From positions 1 to 64,000 of the forward strand of contig NZ_AUGI01000033.1 of the NCBI RefSeq assembly GCF_000422585.1: 64,000 nt of DNA. The letters are read 5' to 3'. This DNA comes from Hugenholtzia roseola DSM 9546 (GTDB taxonomy: Bacteria; Bacteroidota; Bacteroidia; Cytophagales; Bernardetiaceae). Of the stretch, positions 44,781-53,872 are shown piece after piece. Position 1 is the stretch's first letter. Each line of letters begins with the position of its first letter. Made by a program: the position numbers and the translations under genes. A model generated the notes under the pieces. The model was not told where the DNA came from, did not search any database, and was given only the letters and a program-made list of their open reading frames with translations.

Positions 44781-44810
44781 CAAAGGTACGCAAAATTTGA
44801 ACAGTTGCAA
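44781..44810 (-). promoter_or_regulatory. Promoter of the TPP-riboswitch/TonB receptor transcript
   Basis: On the minus strand TTG (44810-44808), a 19-base spacer, and TACCTTTG (44788-44781), a perfect match to TAnnTTTG. It ends eight bases before P1 of the riboswitch, so transcription would start almost at the aptamer. Confidence 0.8.
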
Positions 44811-44853
44811 GTTTTTAGAAAAAATATCTTGGGGCGCGAAGTCTTGGCTATTT

Positions 44854-45390
44854 TTAATATTTTAGATTAGAAATAAAATTTTTTACACTTTTTTCAAATG
44901 TTTCTATGTCTATTCTATGCCCTAAATTTTCTATTTTTTTAATTGTATAATAAGCAGGATTTTCATTATTTTGTAGAAAATCATAGGTACTATCGGGCGT
45001 AATGACCTCATCTTGCTCACCGATAACCAAATAGACCCAAAAGGGCAAAATTTGTTTTATTTCTTTGTCAATCGTCTGAAAAACAGAGAGATAAGCCAAT
45101 GCAGGATTAAAAAGCAAGGCAGAAAGTCCTAAGTGTTTCGCCAACCAATATCCCATCAAACCACCTGCCGAACTACCAACGATAAAAGTGGGAACTGGGT
45201 TATTTTTCATTTTTTCTTCTAAAAAAGATTTTAAATCTTGAAAAGTATTCAAATTTTGACGATACGCAAGTTGGGGAGCAAAGACTTGTTCGCCAAAATA
45301 TTGTTTCAAAATTTCAACTTTTTCAGCAGAGGGATTTGCATCTAACCCATGTATATATAAAACCTGACAAGGCTTGGAAAGTGGAGTCAT
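44854..45390 (-). CDS. YqiA-like small alpha/beta hydrolase (UPF0227 esterase)
   Basis: About 178 residues from the Met at 45390 (MTPLSKPCQVLYIHGLDANPSAEKVEIL). Features are the oxyanion strand VLYIHGLDANP, the nucleophile elbow VGSSAGGLMGYWLA, the Asp-containing VIGEQDEVITPD, and the His in LGHRID. This is the small esterase fold of YqiA, a cytoplasmic protein with weak esterase activity. A longer frame to 45507 would overlap the neighbouring gene and includes the hairpin at 45414, so it is unlikely. Confidence 0.85.
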   Translation of the reverse strand: MTPLSKPCQVLYIHGLDANPSAEKVEILKQYFGEQVFAPQLAYRQNLNTFQDLKSFLEEKMKNNPVPTFIVGSSAGGLMGYWLAKHLGLSALLFNPALAYLSVFQTIDKEIKQILPFWVYLVIGEQDEVITPDSTYDFLQNNENPAYYTIKKIENLGHRIDIETFEKSVKNFISNLKY

Positions 45391-45406
45391 CTCTGTATTT
45401 TTTAAG

Positions 45407-45426
45407 AAAAAAAGCCCACAGTGGGC
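45407..45426 (-). promoter_or_regulatory. Terminator-like hairpin in the leader of the esterase gene
   Basis: On the minus strand GCCCAC-T-GTGGGC is followed by seven T, the shape of an intrinsic terminator, 17 bases before the start codon at 45390. It could attenuate the gene or end a transcript from upstream. Confidence 0.45.
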
Positions 45427-45501
45427 ATGGTACAAATTTTGCGGAAATGTACGAAAAAATGATAGAAAACCCTTCTTCCACCTTCTTTTATTTCGAATCT
45501 T

Positions 45502-46011
45502 ATGCAAAAAGAGTCAAAAAATATTAAAAAAAGTGCTAAAAATAGTCATAAAATTTTTAGTAAGTCTGGACTAATTCAAAGTTTGAGTTTTTTAATTTTA
45601 GTTTCATTTTTTTATTTTAATTCCTACTTTATAGAAAGTACAATGGCACAAACGACGCAAACACTAACGGGTAAAATTGTACAAAAGCCTTGGTCTAAAT
45701 CTACACAGAGCTATTGCGCACAAGGCAGTGAATATTACGTTTTGATAGAAAAAAATGGTAGGGAAAGCGTGTTGGAAAATCAGACCGACAAAAATATGGA
45801 ACTTTTTTTGAACAAAAACATAAAAATAGAAGGCTACTTTTATACTAAAACAATAGAAAATAAGCCGAAAAAACAAGAAGACGAGGCAGAGATTTCACAA
45901 AAAATAGAACAGCGTCCTATCAATAGCCTTGATGGGGAAGAGGCAAATTTTACTTGTGAAGTTTTTATTATGCAAAAAATTTTAGTAAAAACAAAAACTA
46001 AGCAAAAATAA
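45502..46011 (+). CDS. Hypothetical exported protein
   Basis: 169 residues with a basic start and a hydrophobic segment (LIQSLSFLILVSFFYFNSYFI) before TMAQTTQTLTG, so it is exported or membrane-anchored. The mature part begins with LTGKIVQKPWSKSTQSYCAQGSEYYVL, resembling a small beta-barrel that may bind a ligand, and contains two Cys residues. It is low in recognisable motif and its family is not known to me. Its stop is one base before the start of the next small gene, so the two are cotranscribed. Confidence 0.6.
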   Translation: MQKESKNIKKSAKNSHKIFSKSGLIQSLSFLILVSFFYFNSYFIESTMAQTTQTLTGKIVQKPWSKSTQSYCAQGSEYYVLIEKNGRESVLENQTDKNMELFLNKNIKIEGYFYTKTIENKPKKQEDEAEISQKIEQRPINSLDGEEANFTCEVFIMQKILVKTKTKQK

Positions 46012-46012
46012 T

Positions 46013-46210
46013 ATGGATTTTGAAACCTATTTGCAAGAAAAAAAAATAGACGCTGTCGCATTTTTAGCCCAATCGCCCCAAATTTACAACGAATGGCGGA
46101 TTCTTTTTGAGCAGGTTTCGCCTAAAAGTTTTACGGCTCAAAAACTGTTTCTTATCAACGCATATCGGCGAAAATACCCCTTGTTGGGAAAAAACATAGG
46201 GGCTAACTGA
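46013..46210 (+). CDS. Small hypothetical protein
   Basis: 65 residues, basic and hydrophilic with no signal or membrane segment; it starts one base after the previous stop, indicating translational coupling. The C-terminus (FLINAYRRKYPLLGKNIGAN) is basic. No function can be proposed. After it, 46211-46439 contains a stem CGTAAGC/GCTTACG and AT-rich spacer only. Confidence 0.55.
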   Translation: MDFETYLQEKKIDAVAFLAQSPQIYNEWRILFEQVSPKSFTAQKLFLINAYRRKYPLLGKNIGAN

Positions 46211-46439
46211 ATTTTTTGCTTTTTTTAACAGCAAGCAAACAACAATAGAAGGACGTAAGCGTTTTATTTTGAGTGTTTTGTGATTCTTTTGCTTGGCTTA
46301 CGCCTTGCGCTAATCAGCTTTCAAAAATTTTCATAAAAAAACTTCTTTTTGCTTTAATTTTCACAAGCACTAAATCTTTCAATATTGCAACTCTTTACTT
46401 ATTCCCTACAAACTTTGTATAGGCAAAGTTGGCAAGTAT

Positions 46440-46973
46440 ATGCAAAACCCCCTTATTTTTCTCAAAGCCAAAGCCTTAGCTTATCGAAATCGCGCTCTTA
46501 GGAAACAAAAGCAGCTTATTTACAAACGTAACTTGCTGCATTTCAACCAAATACGCACGATTGGTATTATTTCTACTTGCTCGGAGAGCTTGGCAGAACT
46601 CACCTACCAATTAGAAAAGATGGGCAAAAAAGTAGCGGTTTTGTTGTTAGACGAAACGCAACAACGGAGCGAAACGCAAAACCTTTCCTACCAAGCGGTT
46701 CGCTTTGATGGAAGTGTAGATACGACAAAGATAGAAGAATTTATTAACTATCCTTTTGATATTTTGTATTGCTTGAATGAGCAAAGCTATTCGCCTTTGC
46801 AGGAATATTTGCTGCTCAAAAGCCCTGCTCGCTGTCGGATAGGTCGTTATCAGTTGGGCAAAGAATACTTGGGTGAAATTTTGATTGCCACTACCGAAAA
46901 GCCCTTAGATTTGGCGCGTCATGGGCTGACGTTTCTGCAAAATCAGGAGGTTCGGGCGGAAGTTTGTGTTTAA
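46440..46973 (+). CDS. DUF6913-like protein
   Basis: 177 residues, soluble. The layout matches the DUF6913 family of Bacteroidota: a basic N-terminus (AYRNRALRKQKQLIYKRNLLHF), a Rossmann-like stretch (TIGIISTCSESLAELTYQLEKMGKKVAVLLL), a FPFDILYCLNEQSY-type segment, and a C-terminal CRIGRYQLGKEYLGEILI. The family has no known function and is cytoplasmic. It stands alone; neighbours on both sides are unrelated. Confidence 0.7.
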   Translation: MQNPLIFLKAKALAYRNRALRKQKQLIYKRNLLHFNQIRTIGIISTCSESLAELTYQLEKMGKKVAVLLLDETQQRSETQNLSYQAVRFDGSVDTTKIEEFINYPFDILYCLNEQSYSPLQEYLLLKSPARCRIGRYQLGKEYLGEILIATTEKPLDLARHGLTFLQNQEVRAEVCV

Positions 46974-47105
46974 AAAGCATCAAAACAACTTTACAAATTC
47001 ACACAAAAAAACAAAAGAGTAGTAAAACTTGCTTTTTTTAAGCCTTTTTTAACGCCTTTTTTGAAAAGATAACGCAGCAAGGCAATTATTTTGCCCACAA
47101 AGCGT

Positions 47106-47113
47106 TATCTTTG
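47106..47113 (+). promoter_or_regulatory. -7 promoter element of the DUF6252-like lipoprotein gene
   Basis: TATCTTTG matches TAnnTTTG exactly. Its position shows that the first in-frame Met at 47111 cannot be the translation start and supports a start further down at 47234 or 47243. Confidence 0.5.
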
Positions 47114-47233
47114 TGTATATTTGGGAGGGCGTACCTTTATCTCACCTTTCTATCAACTTCACCTATCTGTTCCACCTGTCTTTTCACTCGAAAATTTATC
47201 GCTCGAAACTCATTTTACCTGAACTCTTTTGAT

Positions 47234-48178
47234 ATGTACTCTATGGATAAGAAAATACAGACACACAAACCTTCGGGGGCAAGCCCATTGCGTTTTCTTC
47301 CGCTCTTACTCTGCTTTCTTGGCTTTACCTCTTTGGCACTCAACTGCGAAAGACGTGCCGACGACGTGGATTTAGTAGACCCAGAGGGTCAGATAACAAT
47401 GAAAGTAGACGGGCTTACTTGGTTTTCTTCAGAAGCTACCGCCAGCGTAACCAAAGACAGTCTCAATGATAGCACAGGAACAGGGGCAACGATTGCAACC
47501 ATTTCAGCAGTTCATAACGACGGTTCGTCTATTATAATCGTGCTGCCTGAATTAAAACTGACGACTTACACCATTTCTCCTACGTCCTTTGCCAAAATAA
47601 CCTTTATTTCTACAAACGAAGAAAAAAGTGGCACTTTTTCTACACAGCTCGCTACACGTGCGCGAAGCACCGTCACCATAACAGCGATAGACTATGATAA
47701 ACAACTCATACGCGCCTCTTTCGATGCAACCGTACAAGATTCATTAGGAAATATTATACGCCTTGAATTGGGTAGAGTCAATAAAGTCTTGTCTTCTACG
47801 CCTATTCCTCCTCCACAGATTAAGCCCTATTTGAAAGGAAAATTCCAACACTACAATTTTGACGCAGGTTTGAATGTAACCTACGCCCTTCAAGATTCGA
47901 CTTTCCTTATCACAGGTTTTAACACACGCGATTCTACTTTTGCCAGAGTGCGTGTGCCACAAATGGCAGAAGTAGGTGAATATCCTGTAGATAGTGTTTT
48001 ATATTATTTTGAATTGGAAAATAGAGCAGGACAAAAATGGGGTGCTATTTCGGGTACTGTCAAAATAGAGAAAGTAGCAATAAACTCTATGCAAGGCACT
48101 TTTACAGGCAGAGCGTTCAGCCCTACCGATAGCACTTTCCGCAACGTTACAAATGGTGTGTTTGGGTTTAATTTCTAA
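47234..48178 (+). CDS. DUF6252-like lipoprotein
   Basis: About 314 residues from the Met at 47234 (an alternative Met is at 47243, MDKKIQTHKPSG). A hydrophobic segment LRFLPLLLCFLGFTSLALNC forms a lipobox with Cys in LALNC, so the protein is a lipoprotein. The mature part begins ITMKVDGLTWFSSEATASV, as in DUF6252 proteins, and repeats this beta-domain type near KFQHYNFDAGLNVTY. The function of the family is unknown. It ends 90 bases before the caspase gene end, separated by a strong bidirectional terminator. Confidence 0.7.
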   Translation: MYSMDKKIQTHKPSGASPLRFLPLLLCFLGFTSLALNCERRADDVDLVDPEGQITMKVDGLTWFSSEATASVTKDSLNDSTGTGATIATISAVHNDGSSIIIVLPELKLTTYTISPTSFAKITFISTNEEKSGTFSTQLATRARSTVTITAIDYDKQLIRASFDATVQDSLGNIIRLELGRVNKVLSSTPIPPPQIKPYLKGKFQHYNFDAGLNVTYALQDSTFLITGFNTRDSTFARVRVPQMAEVGEYPVDSVLYYFELENRAGQKWGAISGTVKIEKVAINSMQGTFTGRAFSPTDSTFRNVTNGVFGFNF

Positions 48179-48209
48179 GCCCTATTTTTAAAATAGGAAC
48201 ACCAAAATC

Positions 48210-48247
48210 AAAAAAGACGCACTTTTTAGAAAGTGCGTCTTTTTTTT
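48210..48247. terminator. Strong bidirectional terminator
   Basis: AAAAAAGACGCACTTT pairs with AAAGTGCGTC and an eight-T run, a near-perfect stem. It separates the DUF6252-like lipoprotein gene (plus) from the convergent caspase-hydrolase gene (minus). A small CCTATTTT/AAAATAGG stem lies just before it. Confidence 0.9.
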
Positions 48248-48267
48248 GCTTGTTAAATTTCTCTTTT

Positions 48268-51200
48268 TTATAGATACGCCTTCAACTTTTCTACTGTTTG
48301 CTCATTTTTTAGAAATTCTAAGTGAAAAGCAGGAACTTCTACAAAAGTAGGAGCAGGATTGCGATTCTTATCTACCGCCGTAGCACTTGCTTGGCTAATA
48401 AAGACATCATGCGCCTGCCCTTTGTAGAAAACCTCACCTGCCTGTGCTTGCAATTTATCGAGCAATTTGGGCGTAAGGTTTTGAGGATTTTGGGCAGATA
48501 TGATTTCTATATTTCCATAAAAAACGACATACTCTACCGCAGGGTCGGGAAGAAGTGCAAGCTCGCGAAGAAAATCGGAGTGCGGGCGGAGTTGTTCTAA
48601 GGTTTGAGTGGCGTGTTTGCTCTGATTCAGCACCGCCATAAGTCCTGTAACGGCAGGGGCGGAGGCAGGCAGGAAGTTGAGCGACAATCCTAATAGCAGG
48701 GTAGCCACATTTCTATACTGTGCAAGTTGTGAAAATGCAGTTCCTTCTTGTGGTGTTCCTAATAAAATTAGCTTTTTTACCAAATTGCGCCCTGCCAATT
48801 CGTCTTTCTCAATCCAATAACGCGCTAAAAGTCCGCCTATGGAGTGAGCAAGTACCGTTATTTTCCTACCCTGCAAAGCCGCCTTTTCGTCAAGCCCTGC
48901 CATTTTGAGCTGATAAGCCAAATCACGAGCATTGGTTTCGAAGGGCGTATTGAGGTCTTCATAGTCGTAAGCCAAAATTAAATCATAATTTTGGTCTAAA
49001 TTCTGGTCTAAAAAGTCTGTTACAATTTCTTGCGCACTGCCCAAAAAGCCATGTACCAAAAGCAAGATATTATTTGCTTTTTCTACCTGCTCTTTCAAAT
49101 TTTGTGTATGAAGCGAAAAAGTAGCGTCTGCCTTTTTTTCTACCCAAAAAAGTTTTTGCTGATGGCGTTTTTTGAGTGCCACTTTGAAAAAGCACATTTT
49201 AAGGCTACGTCCTAAGCCCCTACTTTTTGGACTTTCCTCTGGGTTTGGCAGTGGCAATTGAAGGGTTGCTTTTCCTTGTGTAGCTTCTGCTACTTCCAAA
49301 GGTAAAATAAATTCTCCATCAAAAGTAGAAGCAATAACCTGCTCCTCTGCTTGAGCGGCAATTTCAAGCTCTATGTGTTGGGTCTGATTTGCGTCTTGGG
49401 TAGCAATAGCCTCGATTTGTTCTAATTCGAGGACACTCCTACTTTTTCCAAATTTAAGCAAATTCAAACCTACTTTATTCGCCAAATTAGAAATATTTTC
49501 CAAAAGAGAAGTTTCTACGGGATTTTTGTCTAAATAAGACGAAACAGAATCTGCCAACGCTATTTGTGTAGAAACTTTGTCGCTGCGTTTTAAAAGAAGG
49601 TCACCAAGTTGAAAATCTGATGTAAGGTCTGCCTGTTTTTTACTGATTTTTAGACGTAAATCTTTGACAAACCAATCTTGTGAAAACTTTTTCACCTGCC
49701 TTTTGGGAATAGCAGGGCGGCTCAACCCAACTATCTGACCAAACTTATCGATACCCAACTGTTCCCAATGGAAACTATCCATGCGTTCGGTACTGACTAC
49801 GAAGCGATAGTTTTCGGCTGTATTTTCTAAGATGCCATAGGGAATGGCAAGGCTAAACTCCTCGTTATCGAAGACCGTAACCCAATCGGATTTTTCGGTG
49901 ATTTCTTCGTTGTAGAGGGTGCTAATGCTAAGGTCGTAACCCAAATTAAGGACGGCTAAAAAAAGCGACTGTTCGCTTTTGTTTCGAACACGCATCTTAC
50001 AAGGGTAAGGAAGGATAAAAGCCGTCTTTTCATTTCCTTCATCATCCTCATAATCAACCTTTTCTACCTCTTCTTCGGCATACGTAATAGCAAGTTCGGG
50101 GGTAGGAAAGGCTTCGATTTCGCCATTTTCTAATTCACGAAAAAACTCAACTTCAAAATCATCAGGATTTAATTTTGGCGCAGGATTGTCCAAACGAAGG
50201 AGCATTTCAGAACGCGCCACTTTTTCCAGATTTTCGAGCATCAGGTCTATCATACCGATTGAAAAATCCTCACCCTGCACTTTTACGCCTTGTATCAAAG
50301 TTTTGCTTTCGGTGTGATAAAGTTCGTATTGGGCATGTTCGTTTTCTTTTTTTGCTAAAATATGATAGTTGGCAGCCGAAAAATCTTCTACCAAAGTAGC
50401 TAAAAAAGAGTTTCTTTCTCTAAACTTTTCTATAAAACTTGCCACGCCACTTTGTGCCTGCTCGTCCTGTGCCTGCACATGTAAGAAAACAAGTGGATTA
50501 GGAAAAGAAATCAGTTCGGCATCAAATTTTTGATTGAGGTTGCCGATGGAAAAATTGGGTTTGAGGAAGGTTTCTTGTGGCAAGACCTGTTCGGAAATGG
50601 CTACCCCCAAACGATTTTCGGCTACTCTTTTTGCACCCGCAGGATAGAGGGCAAATTCGAGCTTTTTGTCGGGCGAAGTAGGGAATCCCCCTGTTGCGCC
50701 GATGTCTATTTTCCACTTTCCAAAATGATTATACATAGGATAATATTTTGAAAAGGCTTCTGATTTTTCTCCTGTTAGGAAATAGGCACGTGCGTCGAAG
50801 CCTTCCATTGGCTCAAATTGCGGATTTTGCTCCCCTGAATTGCGGCGAATGTCGGCACGAGTTCGCAAATAGAGGTCGGAATAGGTGATATTGCCGCCTG
50901 TGTCTTGTAAAACTTTTAAAAGTGAAGTAGAAAAAAGACCTCTTTTTTCGTGTGTTTCCCAAGCCTTTTCTTTGTGGGTGCAGGCAGCCATAAGCAGATG
51001 GGGCGTTTTGGGAATGGAGAGTCCATTTTTTTGATAGTAACCGTCCATAAAGGTTTCGAGCGGTCGGCGGTCGGCGGCATCACGTCCGTTGGTCAGACGC
51101 GCGTTTGCCAAGCGAATTTCCTCTGCCGAGCGCGTGGCACTACCCGAATGACAGCAGTCCATGCTAACGGCAAAATGAGGCAAGTTTTGTCCTGCTAAAT

Positions 51201-51588
51201 GCAAAAGTAGTGCTAACTCTTTATCAGCTAAGTCCCAATTCCCAGCGGTGCGGCTATCCTGACAGACAATCGTTTGGTGCTGCTTCGAGGGTTCGTACTG
51301 CCAAAATTCTTCGGCAGTGTATTCGCGCGAGCCGTGTCCGCTGTAATGAAAAAATACGGTATCTTCTTTTTGGGCTTTCGCCAAATGCGATTTAAACTGT
51401 TTGACGATATTGGCTTTGGAAGCGTCCCTATCCAAAAGCATTTCTAAATGCAAATCATATTTTTTACCATAAGTATCTTTCAAAAAATCTGCAAAAGACT
51501 TGACATCATTGACACAACCTGCCAAAGCACCCACGCCTGCGGGGTAGTCGTTGATGCCCACTAAAAGGGCATATATTTTTTTTGCCAT
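48268..51588 (-). CDS. Caspase-like (C14) protease fused to alpha/beta hydrolase
   Basis: 1106 residues from the Met at 51588. The N-terminal 275 residues are a metacaspase-type C14 domain: YALLVGINDYPAGVGALAGCVNDV, catalytic His in HYSGHGS (about residue 85), and catalytic Cys in SMDCCHSGS (about 146). A long middle region (about 300-780) has no recognised domain. The C-terminal part (about 850-1106) is an alpha/beta hydrolase: LLLVHGFLGSA, nucleophile elbow LAHSIGGLLARYW (Ser near 926), and LGTPQEGTAF, as in PGAP1- or lipase-like proteins. No signal peptide, so probably cytoplasmic. The pairing of a suicide-type protease with a lipase-like domain suggests an effector; this is inference. It is divergent from the restriction locus, 304 bases away. 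The start fits the C14 family's first strand. Confidence 0.85.
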   Translation of the reverse strand: MAKKIYALLVGINDYPAGVGALAGCVNDVKSFADFLKDTYGKKYDLHLEMLLDRDASKANIVKQFKSHLAKAQKEDTVFFHYSGHGSREYTAEEFWQYEPSKQHQTIVCQDSRTAGNWDLADKELALLLHLAGQNLPHFAVSMDCCHSGSATRSAEEIRLANARLTNGRDAADRRPLETFMDGYYQKNGLSIPKTPHLLMAACTHKEKAWETHEKRGLFSTSLLKVLQDTGGNITYSDLYLRTRADIRRNSGEQNPQFEPMEGFDARAYFLTGEKSEAFSKYYPMYNHFGKWKIDIGATGGFPTSPDKKLEFALYPAGAKRVAENRLGVAISEQVLPQETFLKPNFSIGNLNQKFDAELISFPNPLVFLHVQAQDEQAQSGVASFIEKFRERNSFLATLVEDFSAANYHILAKKENEHAQYELYHTESKTLIQGVKVQGEDFSIGMIDLMLENLEKVARSEMLLRLDNPAPKLNPDDFEVEFFRELENGEIEAFPTPELAITYAEEEVEKVDYEDDEGNEKTAFILPYPCKMRVRNKSEQSLFLAVLNLGYDLSISTLYNEEITEKSDWVTVFDNEEFSLAIPYGILENTAENYRFVVSTERMDSFHWEQLGIDKFGQIVGLSRPAIPKRQVKKFSQDWFVKDLRLKISKKQADLTSDFQLGDLLLKRSDKVSTQIALADSVSSYLDKNPVETSLLENISNLANKVGLNLLKFGKSRSVLELEQIEAIATQDANQTQHIELEIAAQAEEQVIASTFDGEFILPLEVAEATQGKATLQLPLPNPEESPKSRGLGRSLKMCFFKVALKKRHQQKLFWVEKKADATFSLHTQNLKEQVEKANNILLLVHGFLGSAQEIVTDFLDQNLDQNYDLILAYDYEDLNTPFETNARDLAYQLKMAGLDEKAALQGRKITVLAHSIGGLLARYWIEKDELAGRNLVKKLILLGTPQEGTAFSQLAQYRNVATLLLGLSLNFLPASAPAVTGLMAVLNQSKHATQTLEQLRPHSDFLRELALLPDPAVEYVVFYGNIEIISAQNPQNLTPKLLDKLQAQAGEVFYKGQAHDVFISQASATAVDKNRNPAPTFVEVPAFHLEFLKNEQTVEKLKAYL

Positions 51589-51841
51589 TGCGCGAGGGGA
51601 TAAAAAGTTTGAAATCGTTGTTAGGCGGAGGCTAAGGTAGGCATTTTTAGGATTTTTAGCAAGCCTGCCACTACCTACATGCAGCAAAAAAGCCCATTTC
51701 TCCTACTTTTCTTTGCTCCTTTGTAGGCGGCATCTTTAAAATAGGGAAAACCCTTATTCCTTACCCTTTGCTTTTATTTTTTTTGTTTTAGTGCGAAAAA
51801 AGCACTATTTTTATTTGGAAGTGTAGGAGGGGGTGATTATA

Positions 51842-51874
51842 TTTGTGGTGGGGATAAGTTTTTTTGTAACTTTT
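51842..51874 (+). promoter_or_regulatory. Candidate promoter of the endonuclease gene
   Basis: TTTG (51842-51845), a 21-base spacer, and TAACTTTT (51867-51874). The start codon follows 19 bases later. The remainder of 51589-51892 shows no other element. Confidence 0.4.
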
Positions 51875-51892
51875 ATAATAAAAATTTAAACT

Positions 51893-53872
51893 ATGAGACT
51901 GCGGATTCACGGAGATAATATTATTGAGTGCGAAAGAACTCTACACTTGATTAAAACAGCCTATCAAACCGAAATCAAAAGAAAATCGCAATGTTTATAT
52001 CTTCCTGAATTTGAGTTGATTAAAAACGAAAAAATCATTGCAAGTGTAGAACTTTTTGCAGGACACGACAGATGGAATATGAGTATTGCCAAAGTCTTAG
52101 CCGATTACGGTTCACCTTTGCGAGAAGCAACTGATGCCTACATTACTAAACTCAACGCAGACGGCACAAAAGAACAGTTATTTTTAGCCATAGAATACTG
52201 CAACGCACTACCCGCAGGAAACAATGCTTGGCAAAGAAACGGCAGGGCTATAAGTTGTGCAGAGTTGAATATTCCTTATTTGTATTTTGCAGAAATTGGC
52301 GGTGTGGAATTAGACAGCGACAGAAATGTAAAAGCCCCAAGATTTCCCAATCCAATAGTTCCCTTTTCTTATCTTACCGCAAGCCTTTCTTTAAAAGTTG
52401 TTTGTATTCCTGTGTATGAGTCACACCCTGCTATTACAGAAGATTTGCGAAAAACTTTTACAACTGTTTTCGGGCTAAAAGAAAGTTTGAAACTCATAAA
52501 AGCACTTTTGGACGAAACAGATACAACAAAACCTCTTGATAATTTGATTGAAAAAGGGACAGCCTTAGTCAAAATTCTATCTGACGAAAGGAAACGAATA
52601 GACACTTTGAAAGATGACGAATGGGCAAGTTTTCTAAAAAATACCACGGGACAACAAAAAGCAAATTGGCTTTCTAAGTTTACTAAACATCTTGTATGGA
52701 AGAAAAAGCAATCGGAAAAAGTAAATGTTACACTAACTTTCAAAAAACTACTTGCACAAACTCAAAAATTAAATTGCCTTTCAGTTGGTGCATCAGAAAT
52801 TCCGATTTGCCTTATCCCAACTGAAAAAATTGCTGATTTTGCTACGCTTATTCAGAAAATCTATCCTAAACAAAAAGCATTTCATAAAACCTTAACGGAA
52901 TTAGGAAAACCTTTGCTCATTGTTTGGATTACGGGCTTTAAGCCTCGTGGAGATGATTCCCGACCTGATAGGGGTTTAGTGCCTTTGGCAAGAATGCTTT
53001 TTGGAAATAGCATTGATATTTTATCGGTTGTTTTCGGTCCCGCAAAGCCGACAACTTGGAAAACATTTAAACAAAGTCCTGAAAAATTAGCCATTGATAA
53101 CGGACTTTGGCAAGCAGTGATAGGATTGAGCAACTTCGTTTTTGCAGATAGCCCGACATCTGAATTTGGCGAACTTTTTTACGAAATCAGCCGACAACTC
53201 AGACGAAACACAAAACCCGTAATTTTTGAAAGTGCATCAGCCACTAACCAATATTCTGAACAAGATACAGACACAGCCATTCATTCCTTGTTTTCAAAAC
53301 AAGAAAAATTAGGCATTTTTGAAAGTATGTGTAACCCGCCCGGTGGCGATTGGTCGGGTGTTAGTGTATTGGATTTCAAGACGTTGGAAGAATATCGTTG
53401 GACTTCTTTACCAAGAGTTTCGGCAGTAGAAGGCAAACGTCCAGACCACGTAATTCAAATCGTAACAACAAAAGAGTTAATTTTTCTTGCGATTGAATCC
53501 AAAGACAACGCAAAAGATTTGGAAAAAGAAATAGGAGCAAGGTTAGCTACCTATCTCAAAGAATTGCTGAAAGTTCCCCCAACCGCACACAAAATAAAAG
53601 GTAAAGATTGGAAACTCTACAGAAATACAAAAACGCCTATTGCTAAATTCAAGACGTTTTCGGGTGCTGCGTTTTGCTTTAAAAGTGCTGATGAAATTGA
53701 TAATGAAATGCAAAAAGGAAATTTAGATTTTGTAATGGCTTTTGAGTTTAAACCACAAAAACAAAAATCAATCTTGCATCTCAAAACTACTTTGCAGAGC
53801 CAATTTTTGGTTGGCTTGCTTACCGAAATCAATAAGCAATTCGTTAGCGGGCTGAAAATTGAGATACACTGA
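51893..53872 (+). CDS. Predicted restriction endonuclease (PD-(D/E)XK type)
   Basis: 659 residues. A nuclease core is visible as P517-D518 (KRPDHVIQIV) and, 17 residues on, E535-S-K537 (IFLAIESKDN), the PD-(D/E)XK signature. The N-terminal 500 residues do not match a family that I recognise, and could hold target recognition. Two DNA methyltransferase genes and a controller gene stand convergent, which is why restriction is the likely job. Recognition sequence and subtype (IIS is suggested by two methyltransferases, one for each strand of an asymmetric site) cannot be told here. The 3' end overlaps the last 105 bases of the convergent D12 methyltransferase gene. Confidence 0.7.
   Translation: MRLRIHGDNIIECERTLHLIKTAYQTEIKRKSQCLYLPEFELIKNEKIIASVELFAGHDRWNMSIAKVLADYGSPLREATDAYITKLNADGTKEQLFLAIEYCNALPAGNNAWQRNGRAISCAELNIPYLYFAEIGGVELDSDRNVKAPRFPNPIVPFSYLTASLSLKVVCIPVYESHPAITEDLRKTFTTVFGLKESLKLIKALLDETDTTKPLDNLIEKGTALVKILSDERKRIDTLKDDEWASFLKNTTGQQKANWLSKFTKHLVWKKKQSEKVNVTLTFKKLLAQTQKLNCLSVGASEIPICLIPTEKIADFATLIQKIYPKQKAFHKTLTELGKPLLIVWITGFKPRGDDSRPDRGLVPLARMLFGNSIDILSVVFGPAKPTTWKTFKQSPEKLAIDNGLWQAVIGLSNFVFADSPTSEFGELFYEISRQLRRNTKPVIFESASATNQYSEQDTDTAIHSLFSKQEKLGIFESMCNPPGGDWSGVSVLDFKTLEEYRWTSLPRVSAVEGKRPDHVIQIVTTKELIFLAIESKDNAKDLEKEIGARLATYLKELLKVPPTAHKIKGKDWKLYRNTKTPIAKFKTFSGAAFCFKSADEIDNEMQKGNLDFVMAFEFKPQKQKSILHLKTTLQSQFLVGLLTEINKQFVSGLKIEIH

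Noticed and set aside
47111-47111. Start at 47111 for the DUF6252-like lipoprotein
   Set aside because: It coincides with the -7 promoter element at 47106-47113; a start at 47234 or 47243 gives a proper lipobox distance.
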